Below, piece by piece: positions 55,120-64,000 of a stretch of DNA of 64,000 nt. The notes beneath the pieces were generated by a model. The model was not told the DNA's origin and did not search any database. It worked only from the letters and a program-made list of their open reading frames with translations. The stretch's first letter is position 1. The number at the start of each line of letters is the position of its first letter. Both the position numbers and the translations under genes were made by a program. The DNA comes from Chondrosia reniformis (taxonomy: Eukaryota; Porifera; Demospongiae; Chondrillida; Chondrillidae), in NCBI GenBank assembly GCA_947172415.1, contig OX359190.1, positions 4,712,001-4,776,000 of the forward strand, given 5' to 3'.

Positions 55120-55370
55120 TCTATAGTCCTAGGGCATTTTATATGTAGACTTTGTCCTCCGTTTTCTACCAAATGGAGACCTAAATAAATATCCCTTAAT
55201 TTAAAATGAGTTTTATACCCTGAACTGTATGATACTATGCCCATTCTGTTGCTAGGTCTTTTCCTGGAGTCATATGAATTATTTATATTATATTGTATTA
55301 TATTATTTATTTATATATTAGATTACCTTAGTATATTGTAACTTGTACTGTAAATAGAACTCTTGCAAAG
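55120..55370 (-). repeat. Repeat F, reverse copy
   Basis: Reverse complement contains CAAGTTACAATATACTAAGG, CATATGACTCCAGGAAA, and the palindromic CTCCG...CGGAG and AGGACTATAG blocks. Confidence 0.75.
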
Positions 55371-55436
55371 ATGTACATGTGCTTGCTTAAACAATGATGG
55401 TTCTTTACACTGGGCTTTAAGGTATTTACTGAATGC

Positions 55437-55814
55437 TATATACAGTACAAGTTACAATATACTAAGGTAATCTAATATAATATAAATATAAATAATATAA
55501 TATAAATAATTCATATGACTCCAGGAAAGGACCTAGCAACAGAATGGGCATAGTATCATAACGTTTAGGGTAGAAAACTCAATTTAGGGATTTTTTATTT
55601 AGGTCTCCATTTGGTATAAAACGGAGGACAAAGTCTGCATATAAAATGCCATAGGACTATAGAAAAGCTATAGGAAAAGGTCACCCCCTTGTTGCAAAAG
55701 AAGATAATCCTTTCGAAAACGGCTATGACAAATTGACGCTCTCCTACGAGAAGGGGCTATGGAATAAACGAGTTGTAGCGAAGGTTAGATGAAGCGTATT
55801 TGTGTACGTTTCCG
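55437..55814 (+). repeat. Repeat F then G, interrupted by the Merlin element
   Basis: F from TACAGTACAAGTTACAATAT at 55440 to CTATAGGAAA, then G from GTTGCAAAAGAAGATAATCC to GTGTACGTTTCCG at 55814. G resumes after the Merlin element at 57412. Confidence 0.75.
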
Positions 55815-57419
55815 GGATCAAGTGAAGAGAACAGACCAGCTACAGGACAGGACCAATGACGTCATGTGACATCACAGAAATGTGTGACGTCATCAACACG
55901 GCAGCTTAGGACGTCTCAGACAATTCTAATTTCTTACTTCTGGAAAAGAGCAAGAACGGCACAAAAAAAAGTGAAAGGGAAACACAAGAAGATAAGTTTG
56001 ATTAGAAATCTGAAGTTTGTGTATACTTGTATAATTCCTGAGTTTTTAAGCGGTATGATGCAAATATTATTGTTAGTGGTATGATGCAAATGTAGTTATA
56101 AGCATTAAGTTGAGATCTAATTTACGGGATAGGACTCGGCGAGGCATGTTGACCATTATGTTTTCCATTGTGTCACTTGATGTCTTGCCAAATCTCTCCC
56201 TTCACATAAATTCGTCGAGGTAGGATGGCAACTACTCAGCCCTGACTCCCTTCATTCGCTTAAGCTTGACTTTGGAACGACTCCAATAGGATTCCACATT
56301 TTGCGTGTGGACCCCATTTGGAGCCACGAAAGTTACTGAATGGTTAACTGTCAAATGCTGGTGTACATTTGACAGTGTGCCTACATGTTTGTAGGCACTC
56401 CATTCATCTGAATGGATGGTAGTGCCAGTGAGGACATGCTGATGGATGATAGGGAGCAGTGTAGTGGCTGCCCTGTCTGGGACCAGCTCCATATAGCCAA
56501 GTGAAGGAGTGGTAGTAGTATATACCATTCGGAAAACCCATTTCTCTTGTGTTGTTCCTCTGCCTCTGTGGTACTAGAGGGTATGATGTGCAATGTCATA
56601 AATGTACTTATGCTATATAAAGTGTAGTGTAAACCGGTTTACCTTGGGTTTATATCTGAAGAGACTTTCGTCTATCTGCACAACCTTTCCATTTCCTCCT
56701 AGTTGAATAGTCAACTGCAACAATTTCTGGTGGCAGATTTCTCTCAGCCATTGATACGCATCAATGGCCATGCGGTTAGATACCCCGGCTTCTTCCTCTG
56801 CATCAGAAATGAGGTACTCTCTGGCCCACCAGTAAAGCAAAATGAGCCACTCGTAATACGTGACTTTTCAAAAAAACTTCCAGATCGGATTGTGGCTGTT
56901 TTCCTGCAGTTAGCTTTGGGGCACCTCCAGTGATACCCATCTGATATATCAGCCCTTACTTCCTACTGCATTGGCTGATGTGCATTAAGGGTACTACAAT
57001 TAGGGCAATTTTTTCACCCTAGCTAGCAGATCTTTGCCTGTGAAATAATATGTGCATATAGGTGTGTTAGAGTCCTCTCTTTTAACTGTTGTAGCTTAAT
57101 GCAGTTTACATTTTCCCTAATTTACCTTTCATGTAGCTTATTTTGCCATCTGTAGTTCCAAAGATCACAGGACCAAGACCAAGAAGAGACATTTTACTGA
57201 AACTGGATGAAATCCAGCCATAAATTACTTTCTGACATTAATTCCTGTCAATTATTTCCTTAATTTCATTTTTACCCTTAAATAAAAATAATTATAAAGA
57301 CAACGGTGAAATTATTAATGAGTTCATAAATGATGACGTCACACATACCTGTGACATCACATGACGTCGTTGGTGCTATCTCATAGCTCATCCGTTCTCT
57401 TCAATTGATCCCATTTCCG
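55807..57419 (-). mobile_element. Merlin (IS1016/ISXO2-type) transposon with ~85-bp inverted repeats
   Basis: Element 55815-57411. Left end GGATCAAGTGAAGAGAACAG, right end read in reverse GGATCAATTGAAGAGAACGG. Complementarity runs through CAATGACGTCATGTGACATC and GTGTGACGTCATC. Eight-base duplications flank it: CGTTTCCG (55807) and CATTTCCG (57412), one mismatch. It interrupts repeat G, whose unbroken copy reads TACGTCCCCGTCAAGTTTG at this position. Confidence 0.85.
56232..56940 (-). CDS. Merlin transposase, two exons, one probable frameshift
   Basis: Upstream frame: WRCPKANCRKTATIRSGSFF then EKSRI (zinc-ribbon end). A one-base shift near 56860 leads to the exon 1 frame LYWWAREYLISDAEEEAGVS, NRMAIDAYQWLREI and VVQIDESLFRYKPK (first catalytic Asp in IDES), ending 56643 before GTAAACC. 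A 69-bp intron ends CCCTCTAG at 56574. Exon 2 gives YHRGRGTTQEKWVFRMV, LGYMELVPDRAATTLLPII, TTIHSDEWSAYKHV (second Asp in HSD) and HLTVNHSVTFVAPNGVHTQN then VESYWSRSKVKLKRMKG (third acidic residue in QNVE), ending at 56232. Motif spacing matches ISXO2-like/Merlin DDE domains. The splice frame is exact, so only the N-terminal shift spoils it. Confidence 0.82.
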
Positions 57420-57575
57420 TTAAGTTTGAGGCAGAATTGCCCTATATTGATGCAAAAGAAATGCGTTTAGTCGACCGTATTAAATCTTTGGTAATTTAAG
57501 CTCTGTCTTCTCTTCTTACGTTTTTTTGTTCATATTTTTACTTGTCCATGTGTAGGAATTAGGAGTGTTTGTTGC
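57412..57575 (+). repeat. Repeat G, continuation after the Merlin element
   Basis: TTAAGTTTGAGGCAGAATTG, ATGCGTTTAGTCGACCGTAT, TTTGGTAATTTAAGCTCTG as in other G copies, ending in TAGGAATTAGGAGTGTTTGT TGC. Confidence 0.75.
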
Positions 57576-57645
57576 CGCAAGCAGCCCCTTATATTGTTTT
57601 CATTTGCCGATTACGTTGTACGGCTTCATGCTACAGAAAGATATA
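57574..57645 (+). repeat. Family A 5' fragment (A8)
   Basis: GCAGCCCCTTATATTGTTTT followed by the leader up to AGAAAGATATA, where the Tigger element starts. The left arm of the 5' hairpin and everything downstream are missing. Confidence 0.7.
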
Positions 57646-57871
57646 TACAGTGGAACCTCCATAATCAGGACACCCTCGGGACCAGATCCCAGTGTCCTGA
57701 TTATGGAGGTGTCCTGATTTCAGAGGTTTGCCATTAAATATGTATTAATTACATTTATATGCAAAGATAGGCAATGTAATTACAAATATACTTTTTTTCT
57801 ATAGTGTAGCCAAAAAATATGCATTTAGTAAACACAGAAATGCTACTGTCATGATACACTGCTAAACTACA

Positions 57872-58925
57872 CTATTTATGGAAATAATCATCCAATGTTG
57901 TCTGCCTGGCTTTAGTAAGCGCAGAGTAGTGAAGTGCTGCAACCACATTTGTTACACGACTAACTTCTGTTGCTTCAGAAGTGTACCCCTTGTAGTCTAA
58001 AAATGTAGCAACATCATCTAGGCTCTGCATTGCTTGGTGAAAGGTTGTTAGCTTGGGTAGCACAGGCATGCAGAAAGAATCTCCCTCCCCATTCTCCTCT
58101 TCCTCCTCCTCATCTTCTTGTTCTTGGCTCTCATCAGAATCTTTCTTCTTCTTGCTTGGAGCAATATCAGCTAGGAAGTCATCCTCCCAGCTGTCATCAG
58201 CATAGTCCTGACAAACAGGTGGGTATTTATCAGCAGTGGTAAACTCATCCGCAGAGCAGCAATGTCTAGATCTGATCCCTTTGATCATGTCTTCTAGCTC
58301 TCCTGTCTCACTGTCTGCTTCCAGATCTGCAAATGGGTCATCAGCTATATTGACATCACGTGAGACTGGATCAAAATCAGAGTTGACAACCCCAGCCTTT
58401 CGGACGCATTTCTTAATGGTGTCAGATGACACCAACTCCCATGCCTGTGCAACCCATCTGCATGCTAGTAGGATGTTGACTGACTTGACCACTTCATTGC
58501 TTGAGCACTCCTCAATTTTGGCAAGGACATACTGCATGAGAAGCTTACGATAGTGTACCTTGAAGTTATTGATGATTCCAAGGTCAAGGGGCTGAAGAAC
58601 TGAGGTGGTGTTAGGAGGAAGAAACAGGATTTTGATGTTGCTGTATTTTCCTGAAAGATTTTGTGGGTGGCATCCAGCATTATCCATTAGCAGTGCAATT
58701 GAGCGGCTTTCTGACTTCAATTGATTGTTTACCTTGAGAAGGACACAGTGCATAATGTCTCCTGTCATCCAGGACTTTGCCTGGCTGTAAAAGCTCACTG
58801 GTAAGCAACTTTTATCCACTCCCTTGAAGCATCGGGGGTTTTCAGATGTCCAGACAACAATTGGTTTGATGCCTTCTTTGCCTCCAAGAACACTGGCAGC
58901 CAAGAACTGGACAGATGTTAAACCT
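57872..58925 (-). pseudogene. Tigger transposase, C-terminal half
   Basis: Open frame from ~58925 to 57872: VQFLAASVLGGKEGIKPIVV, SENPRCFKGVD, then ALLMDNAGCHP (second catalytic Asp), ILFLPPNTTSVLQPLDLGII NNFK (third Asp), a helical stretch, the DDPFADLEADSETGELED region, and an acidic tail (SQEQEDEEEEEENGEGDS) ending TTLDDYFHK. The text upstream of 58925 (to the ATG at 59008) is antisense to the HIRAN-like ORF, so the CENP-B-type DNA-binding domain and the first catalytic Asp are gone. The remaining ~350 codons have no stop. Confidence 0.82.
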
Positions 58926-59223
58926 GAAGAGAGAGCCCAAAAATTATCGGGATAAGTGCGCTGTTGCGATATTAAAGGCGCACGGTACAATAGTCGGGCA
59001 TATTCCATACAATTTTGCTCCGCTTATCTCGTCATTCCTTGCGAAAGACTGCAACAAAGGCATGGTCGAAATTACTGGGGAAAGGGTCAATCGTGGCACT
59101 GGGTATGGACTGGAAGTCCCTTGTGTTTATCGTCTGTATGGGCCACAAAAGTATATTCAATGGCTTGAAGGGATGCTGTCAAGACTCAGAGAAAGATCAC
59201 TCTTGCCAGAGTCATCTGACTGA
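58915..59223 (+). CDS. HIRAN-like domain ORF inside the Tigger element
   Basis: 102 codons. After MLNL the text reads KREPKNYRDKCAVAILKAHG, TIVGHIPYNFAPLIS, EITGERVNRGTGYGLEVPCV then YRLYGPQKYIQWLEGML. R-E-P-x-N-x-x-D-x-x-A-V-x-(hydrophobic)...G-x-(I/V)-P is the core of HIRAN domains, which bind DNA 3' ends or occur alone in repetitive contexts. The part after the core is typical of short animal proteins of this sort. The start near the junction may be artificial: a natural N-terminus is probably missing. It is intact to its stop at 59223. Confidence 0.65.
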   Translation: MLNLKREPKNYRDKCAVAILKAHGTIVGHIPYNFAPLISSFLAKDCNKGMVEITGERVNRGTGYGLEVPCVYRLYGPQKYIQWLEGMLSRLRERSLLPESSD

Positions 59224-59449
59224 AGTTTACACTTATCTATACTGTCCGTATTATAGAGTATATTTTATATAATAATAAATACGTTGGGACCTTTTTACGT
59301 GTCCGCAATACGGAATAGAGAGGTGTCTGTATTTGGGAGGGTGCCATTGTATCGTGATTAATGGCTTTTCAATCGGGACCGCAACAATGTGTCCGCGCTA
59401 GCGAGGTGTCCGCTATCAGGAGGTGTCCGTTAAGGGAGGTTTCACTGTA

Positions 59450-60200
59450 TATATATATAGGAATTAGGAGTGTTTGTTGCGATCATTATGAGAATAAAGC
59501 CTTGTTAAGTGTCAGCAACATGAATTTACTAATTTCCTACTTGATATTCCCATTCCTGTATTACTGATGAAGACCTCCGGGTTCAAACGTCCAAATTTAT
59601 GTTACTGATATTCAACAAGGTTTTATTCTTATCCATGTGTGTACATTTTCCATGTGTACATACATGTACAGTAGAATCTCATAACAAAATTTCTCGTAGT
59701 GAATGTCTAAGTATAGTGAAGGCTAATTACACTCAAGTACACCACACAGTGAAAGCTACTGGCAAATATATAAAATATTAAAATTACAATCGACTACTAC
59801 ACAGTACAAGTTACAAATTTAAAAGGGGGCAAGTGACTATATATATACAATATGAAAACTACAATCTTTGAAATGTTCAACTACTGCATAGAGAGTAGTA
59901 GTTGATACAGATCATCCAACTGCTAGGTAGAACACATGGCCTACCAATTATCTTTTCACACCTTAGTATAGACTGAAGATGATACATCTGCATGCCATAT
60001 ATCAACAAAGGTTCCAATCCTAAAGGGGTCTCAGCTAATAGCCACAGCAGATTTGATTTGCTTTGTGAGAGAGCTAAAAATACCGACGGTTGGTTGCATG
60101 CATTCGCATAATCAACAGGGTTAGAGACCATTTTGTAACTTGTACACAAGGACATAAAAGGCCAAGGCCTTTATATACATATGTCATATGATGTCCTCTT
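59450..60200 (+). repeat. Repeat E copy E4 with the AATAAAGCC foldback
   Basis: 59460-59650 holds GAATAAAGCCTTGTTAAGT and its inverted partner CAACAAGGTTTTATTC. 59690-60195 matches the E copies at 20.9 and 31.3 kb. Confidence 0.78.
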
Positions 60201-60740
60201 GTAGGTAGTGAAAGGCCTACTTTACAGTTGTAGTTGTACATGTTTGTAATCAATTCTCATGTCTTAGAAAGTAAACACAGTCTGGATGGTGAATATATAG
60301 GGCAAATAATCATTTTGATTAAAAATGAACAAAGCCTATCTTCAGGAGGTGCTCCTGAGTTGTGACACCAAGTTTTGTCTGCATATTCAGGTGCCATCCA
60401 TGCGTATGTATGGTAAGAGATAGGGGGAACATGAGTGTACATCAAAATTTGAAAAACTCTTTGGCATGGCTTTATAGATATCTATGACACCAAGTATCAG
60501 CTTCATATCTATGCATTTCATAGAGTTGTAGTATTACATATGTATGGTGAAATATAGGGCAACAAATACAATAAATGAATGTAAGATTTTTGTAATTCAA
60601 TTTTGTATATATTAAATTTGTTTTATAAAAAAAATAATGCAGCCTTTATGCACTAATGCATTAGGGAAGCTACGTATTCTATCATTTTGAGAACACCTAA
60701 AACACAGGCTCAGAAGACGACAACGTGATGAATAATACAA
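60201..60740. other. Unassigned
   Basis: No gene or repeat family recognised. Confidence 0.4.
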
Positions 60741-61328
60741 TTAATATATTTTTGTGTAACATCCCTTTCTTGTTTCTATGCTTTTTGTGCCATCCCTACA
60801 TCTTCACTATTTTTGTAGAAAATTTTTATTGTTCTCTAGTTTCTGTACTTTTTATGGAGCATAAGCTAGGAATTCATTGTATTTTAAACCACTTTGGTTT
60901 CGCAATCTTCGACTGATTATGACGTCATTAAAATGGCGAATTTATTGAGGTCTTGACTCTGGAGCCATGAAAACTGTCATACTCAATAATAGCGTTATCG
61001 CTCTCGCTTCTACAAAAGAATACAGCTCGGAAAATTTAGAGTAATTTCGATTAAGAAGTAGTCCGAAGGCTTATTTCGTTTTTTAGTTACAGCGGGCGAA
61101 GAAGATGAAGAAGAAGAAGATGAAGAAGAAAACGAAAATGGGAGATTTCAAAGTTGGTTCATTTGCCAACGATACACGGTCGCTTGCCTTCAAGGCCAAT
61201 TTATAGCATGGCTGTTCTATATTTAACTCTACATAGTCTCGTTTCGGCGATTTTCAGCCTAATTCGGAATTTCGCTCCTATACCAATGTATGGGGAAAAC
61301 GAAACAACCCGTACCATCCCTACATAGA
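60741..61328 (-). repeat. Repeat C, copy C2 (uninterrupted)
   Basis: Reverse of 5433-6378 without the family A insertion: reading on the minus strand GTAGGGATGGTACGGGTTGT then TTCGTTTTCCCCATACATTG. It serves as the empty site for copy A2. Confidence 0.8.
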
Positions 61329-61334
61329 GAGTAC

Positions 61335-62170
61335 TACCGTACTCTCTGATAATATAAATAGTTAAATAATTCATATGGCTCCAAGAAAGAACCTAAAAAC
61401 AAAATGGGCATATCATCATAAAGATTAGGGTATAAAACTCGTTTGAAATTAAGGGAGTTTTTATTTAGGTCTCCGTTTGTTAGAAAACGGAGGACAAAGT
61501 TTGCATATAAAAGGCCATAGGACTATAGAAAACCTATGGGAAATTTATATGCAAACCACGTGTTATATTGATAAAAATTGTCAGTTTGTCAGATAACTGT
61601 GAAATCAACATATATCATGGTACATGTGCATAGAAAACATCTGGCGAAGTTTTGCTTAATTAAATGAGCAAAATAATCAAGATAATAATGAAGAATTCAA
61701 GGTTACAATTGCGCAACCTGATGATGTATTATGATGTTTCTCTTGTGCGTCACCAACACCTTCGTATGTCGCTCCGTACACACATATTGTGAATCATGTG
61801 ACGTTGGGTAAACGTCAACGACTCGTTGCTAAAGAAGATCATCCTTTCGAGAACGGCTATGACAAGTCGACGCTCTCCTACCAGAAGGAGCTACCGAATA
61901 AGCGACTTGTAGCGAAGGTTAGATAAAACGTATTTGTATACGTTCATGCTAAGTTTAAGCCAAAAGTGTTGCTATATATATTGATGTAAAGAAATAAAAG
62001 AAATTCGTTTAGACGACCGTAGTAAAACTGTGGTACTTTAAGCTCCGTCATCTCTGCTTATGTTTTCTATTACTTATCCATGTGTGTACGTGTGCAGGAG
62101 TGTAATTGGATACGTAGGGGTGGATTTGGATAAATATGCGTGCGTGCAAGCTCATGAGTTGAGTTGAGAT
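61335..62170 (+). repeat. Composite repeat F then G (copy 4)
   Basis: F blocks (CATATGGCTCCAAGAAAGA, CTCCGTTTGTTAGAAAACGG AG, CCATAGGACTATAGAAAACC) followed by G blocks (GATGATGTATTATGATGTTTC, CCTTTCGAGAACGGCTATGA, AATTCGTTTAGACGACCGTA) as at 53.8 kb. Confidence 0.8.
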
Positions 62171-62189
62171 GAGTTGAGATAATGAGTTT

Positions 62190-62540
62190 CACTATACAAG
62201 TTACAATATACAAAGGTAATCTAATCTAATCTAATATAATATAAATAAATAATTAAATAATTCATATGGCTACAAGAAAGAACCTAAAAACAAAATTGGC
62301 ATATCATCATAAAGATTAGGGTATAAAACTCGTTTGAAATTAAGGGATTTTTTATTTAGGTCTCCGTTTGTTAGAAAACGGAGGACAAAGTTTGCATATA
62401 AAAGGCCATAGGACTATAGAAAACCTATGGGAAATTTATATGCAAACCACGTTATATTGATAAAAATTGTCAGTTTGTCAGATAACTGTGAAATCAACAT
62501 ATATCATGGTACATGTGTATAAGAAACGTCATATATATAT
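62190..62540 (+). repeat. Repeat F, copy 5
   Basis: Nearly the same as the F part of 61335 and 63512; it flanks the giant inverted repeat on the left. Confidence 0.8.
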
Positions 62541-62582
62541 ATATATACACATATGAATAAGGAGTGTTATATTAAGCATGTT

Positions 62583-63511
62583 TAAATACAATCAAGTACT
62601 ACACAGTGCAAGTTACAAATTTATACACGGATGCAAGTGACTCCCAAGATAATCACACTAAGGTATATAATATAATACGGATGCAAATGACTCCCAAAAT
62701 AATCACAATCAGGTATATTAAACGCTACAAGATTTTATAGCCACACTGAAATTCTCAACTGCTGCATACAGAGTAGTAGTCTCTACAGATCATATAAGGT
62801 TAAACGCATAGCCTTCCAATTACCTTTTCACACCTTAGTATAGACTGAAGATGCTGCATCTGCATGCCATTATCAGCAAAAACTCCAGTCTCATGCAGGG
62901 GGTCTCAGCCAATAATCACCGCAGATTTGACTTGCCTTGAGTGTGAGCTAGGAGTACTGTTGCTTGCTTGCATGTATTCACATAAACAACAGGATGAGAG
63001 ACGATTTGGTAACTTGCACACAAGGGACATTGTTCATGAAATACATTAAAGGCCCCAGCCTTTATGTTCCTTGTGTGCAAGTTACCAAATCGTCTCTCAC
63101 CCAGTTGTTTATGTGAATACATGCAAGCAAGCAACGGTACTCCTAGCTTACACTCAAGGCAAGTCAAATCTGCGGTGATTATTGGCTGAGACCCCCTGCA
63201 TGAGACTGGAGTTTTTGCTGATAATGGCATGCAGATGCAGCATCTTCAGTCTATACTAAGGTGTGAAAAGGTAATTGGAAGGCTATGTGTTTAACCTTAT
63301 ATGATCTGTAGAGACTACTACTCTGTATGCAGCAGTTGAGAATTTCAGTGTGGCTATAAAATCTTGTAGCGTTTAATATACCTGATTGTGATTATTTTGG
63401 GAGTCATTTGCATCCGTATTATATTATATACCTTAGTGTGATTATCTTGGGAGTCACTTGCATCCGTGTATAAATTTGTAACTTGCACTGTGTAGTACTT
63501 GATTGTATTTA
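62583..63511. repeat. Giant near-perfect inverted repeat (2 x ~445 bp, ~39-bp loop)
   Basis: Left arm 62583-63027 begins TAAATACAATCAAGTACTAC. Right arm 63067-63511 ends in its reverse complement GTAGTACTTGATTGTATTTA. Differences are a handful of single bases. The loop is TTGTTCATGAAATACATTAA and neighbours. The same peptide-like ORF starting MPLSAKTPVSCRGSQPIITA is therefore found on both strands, which is a consequence of the palindrome and not coding evidence. The arms are a diverged repeat E. Confidence 0.9.
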
Positions 63512-63850
63512 TATACAGTGCAAGTTACAATATACTAAGGTAATCTAATATAATATAAATAAATAAATAATATAATATAATTAATTCATATGGCTCCAAG
63601 AAAGAACCTAAAAACAAAATGGGCATATCATCATAAAGTTTAGGGTATAAAACTCATTTTAAATTAAGGGATTTTTGATTTAGGCCTCCGTTTGTTAGAA
63701 AACAGAGGACAAAGTCTGCATATAAAAGGCCATAGGACTATAGAAAACCTATGGGAAATTTATATGCAAACCACGTGTTATATTGATAAAAATTGTCAGT
63801 TTGTCAGATAACTGTGAAATCAACATATATCATGGTACATGTGTATATAT
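63512..63850 (+). repeat. Repeat F, copy 6
   Basis: ACAGTGCAAGTTACAATATA, CTAAGGTAATCTAATATAA through AGGACTATAGAAAACCTATG to ATCATGGTACATGTGTATA. It flanks the inverted repeat on the right. Confidence 0.8.
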
Positions 63851-63861
63851 ATATATATATA

Positions 63862-64000
63862 TATATGAATATACATATAATACGAATTAATACGCAACTA
63901 TTATAACACTTATTTTATACGTCGTTATATGTATAATACGAGTTCATACGCAACTATTGTAACACTTAATTTATACGTCAATACATTGTTTTTGCAAATG
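63862..64000 (+). repeat. Family A element, 5'-truncated, running off the window (A9)
   Basis: Contains both leader repeats (AATTAATACGCAACTATTAT, GAGTTCATACGCAACTATTG) and GTTTTTGCAAATG; the window ends exactly at the family's start codon. The 5' hairpin is replaced by an (AT)n tract continuous with repeat F. Confidence 0.75.

Larger units (their letters stand above)
57646..59449. mobile_element. pogo/Tigger element carrying a HIRAN-like ORF
   Basis: Element 57648-59447 (1800 bp). Left end CAGTGGAACCTCCATAATCA, right end in reverse CAGTGAAACCTCCCTTAACG, with subterminal repeats of GTGTCC type at both ends, as usual for Tigger elements. TA on both sides (57646-57647, 59448-59449). Inside, the C-terminal half of the transposase reads on the minus strand and a HIRAN-like ORF reads on the plus strand. 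They meet head to head near 58920, exactly where the N-terminal half of the transposase should be. Confidence 0.82.

Noticed and set aside
57872-59008. Transposase start at the ATG 59008
   Set aside because: The first ~28 codons are antisense to the HIRAN-like ORF and do not match any transposase; real homology begins near 58925.
62864-63230. Two nearly identical ORFs on opposite strands (start MPLSAKTPVSCRG)
   Set aside because: They are mirror images produced by the giant inverted repeat; no codon bias or domain.
1-64000. CRISPR arrays, tRNA or rRNA genes, bacterial operons
   Set aside because: No regular direct repeats with unique spacers, no cloverleaf-like sequence noticed, and introns plus TE content show eukaryotic nuclear DNA.

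Overview
The window is AT-rich eukaryotic DNA and reads as a graveyard of nested transposable elements, with no convincing intact single-copy host gene. An invertebrate metazoan is the best fit. Spliceosomal introns of about 70-90 bp have clean GT/AG borders. Transposase families typical of early-branching animals are present: Kolobok-like, THAP, piggyBac, Merlin, pogo/Tigger, Tc1 and DIRS. Domains such as P2X7-ballast-like, HIRAN-like and BEN-like also appear. A sponge is my guess, at low confidence. No tRNA, rRNA or CRISPR array was recognised.

Layout. 0.6-2.2 kb: internally deleted piggyBac-like element with TTAA duplications. 3.2-5.4 kb: a short repeat (family A) split by a 1.9-kb TTAA element that carries a THAP ORF and a three-exon P2X7-ballast-like gene. 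5.4-6.6 kb: repeat C interrupted by another family A copy. 6.8-7.2 kb: Tc1 relic. 7.2-11.5 kb: DIRS-type retroelement (gag, RT, RNase H, tyrosine recombinase), minus strand. 11.6-13.8 kb: repeats D, B, A and a 22-bp minisatellite. 13.9-16 kb: LINE. 16.5-19.1 kb: complete Tc1/mariner element with 2-bp TA duplications, holding a decayed transposase and an intact 351-codon BEN-like gene. 19.1-26.5 kb: two degenerate multi-exon genes of a transposon-associated family, a Pro/His/Tyr-rich gene and repeat H. 28-29.4 kb: protein-kinase pseudogene and LINE 3' end. 29.7-32.6 kb: repeats and a MITE. 33.6-36.4 kb: a long, probably parental, copy of family A with an ~800-codon broken ORF. 36.6-38.1 kb: pogo-like transposase pseudogene. 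38.6-40.8 kb: degenerate gene cut by a family A insertion. 41.2-45.3 kb: 4.1-kb Kolobok-like element with a nearly intact transposase. 45.6-51.4 kb: another decayed transposase-like gene cut by A and B copies. 51.4-53.1 kb: LINE endonuclease/RT fragment. 53.8-64 kb: composite repeats F/G/E, a Merlin element with intact ends, a Tigger element carrying a HIRAN-like ORF, and a giant 2 x 445-bp inverted repeat.

Main inferences. (1) Families A and B look like non-autonomous Helentron/Helitron2-type elements: no target duplication, T-rich target, asymmetric terminal inverted repeats that covary between families, and a 3' hairpin. All short copies of A keep the promoter-proximal region plus the first seven codons of the long ORF at 36190, so they appear to be internal-deletion derivatives of it. 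(2) Three DNA transposons of different superfamilies each hold a non-transposase domain between their inverted repeats (P2X7-ballast-like, BEN-like, HIRAN-like). (3) Several insertions can be dated relative to one another because an uninterrupted copy of the target repeat lies elsewhere in the same window.
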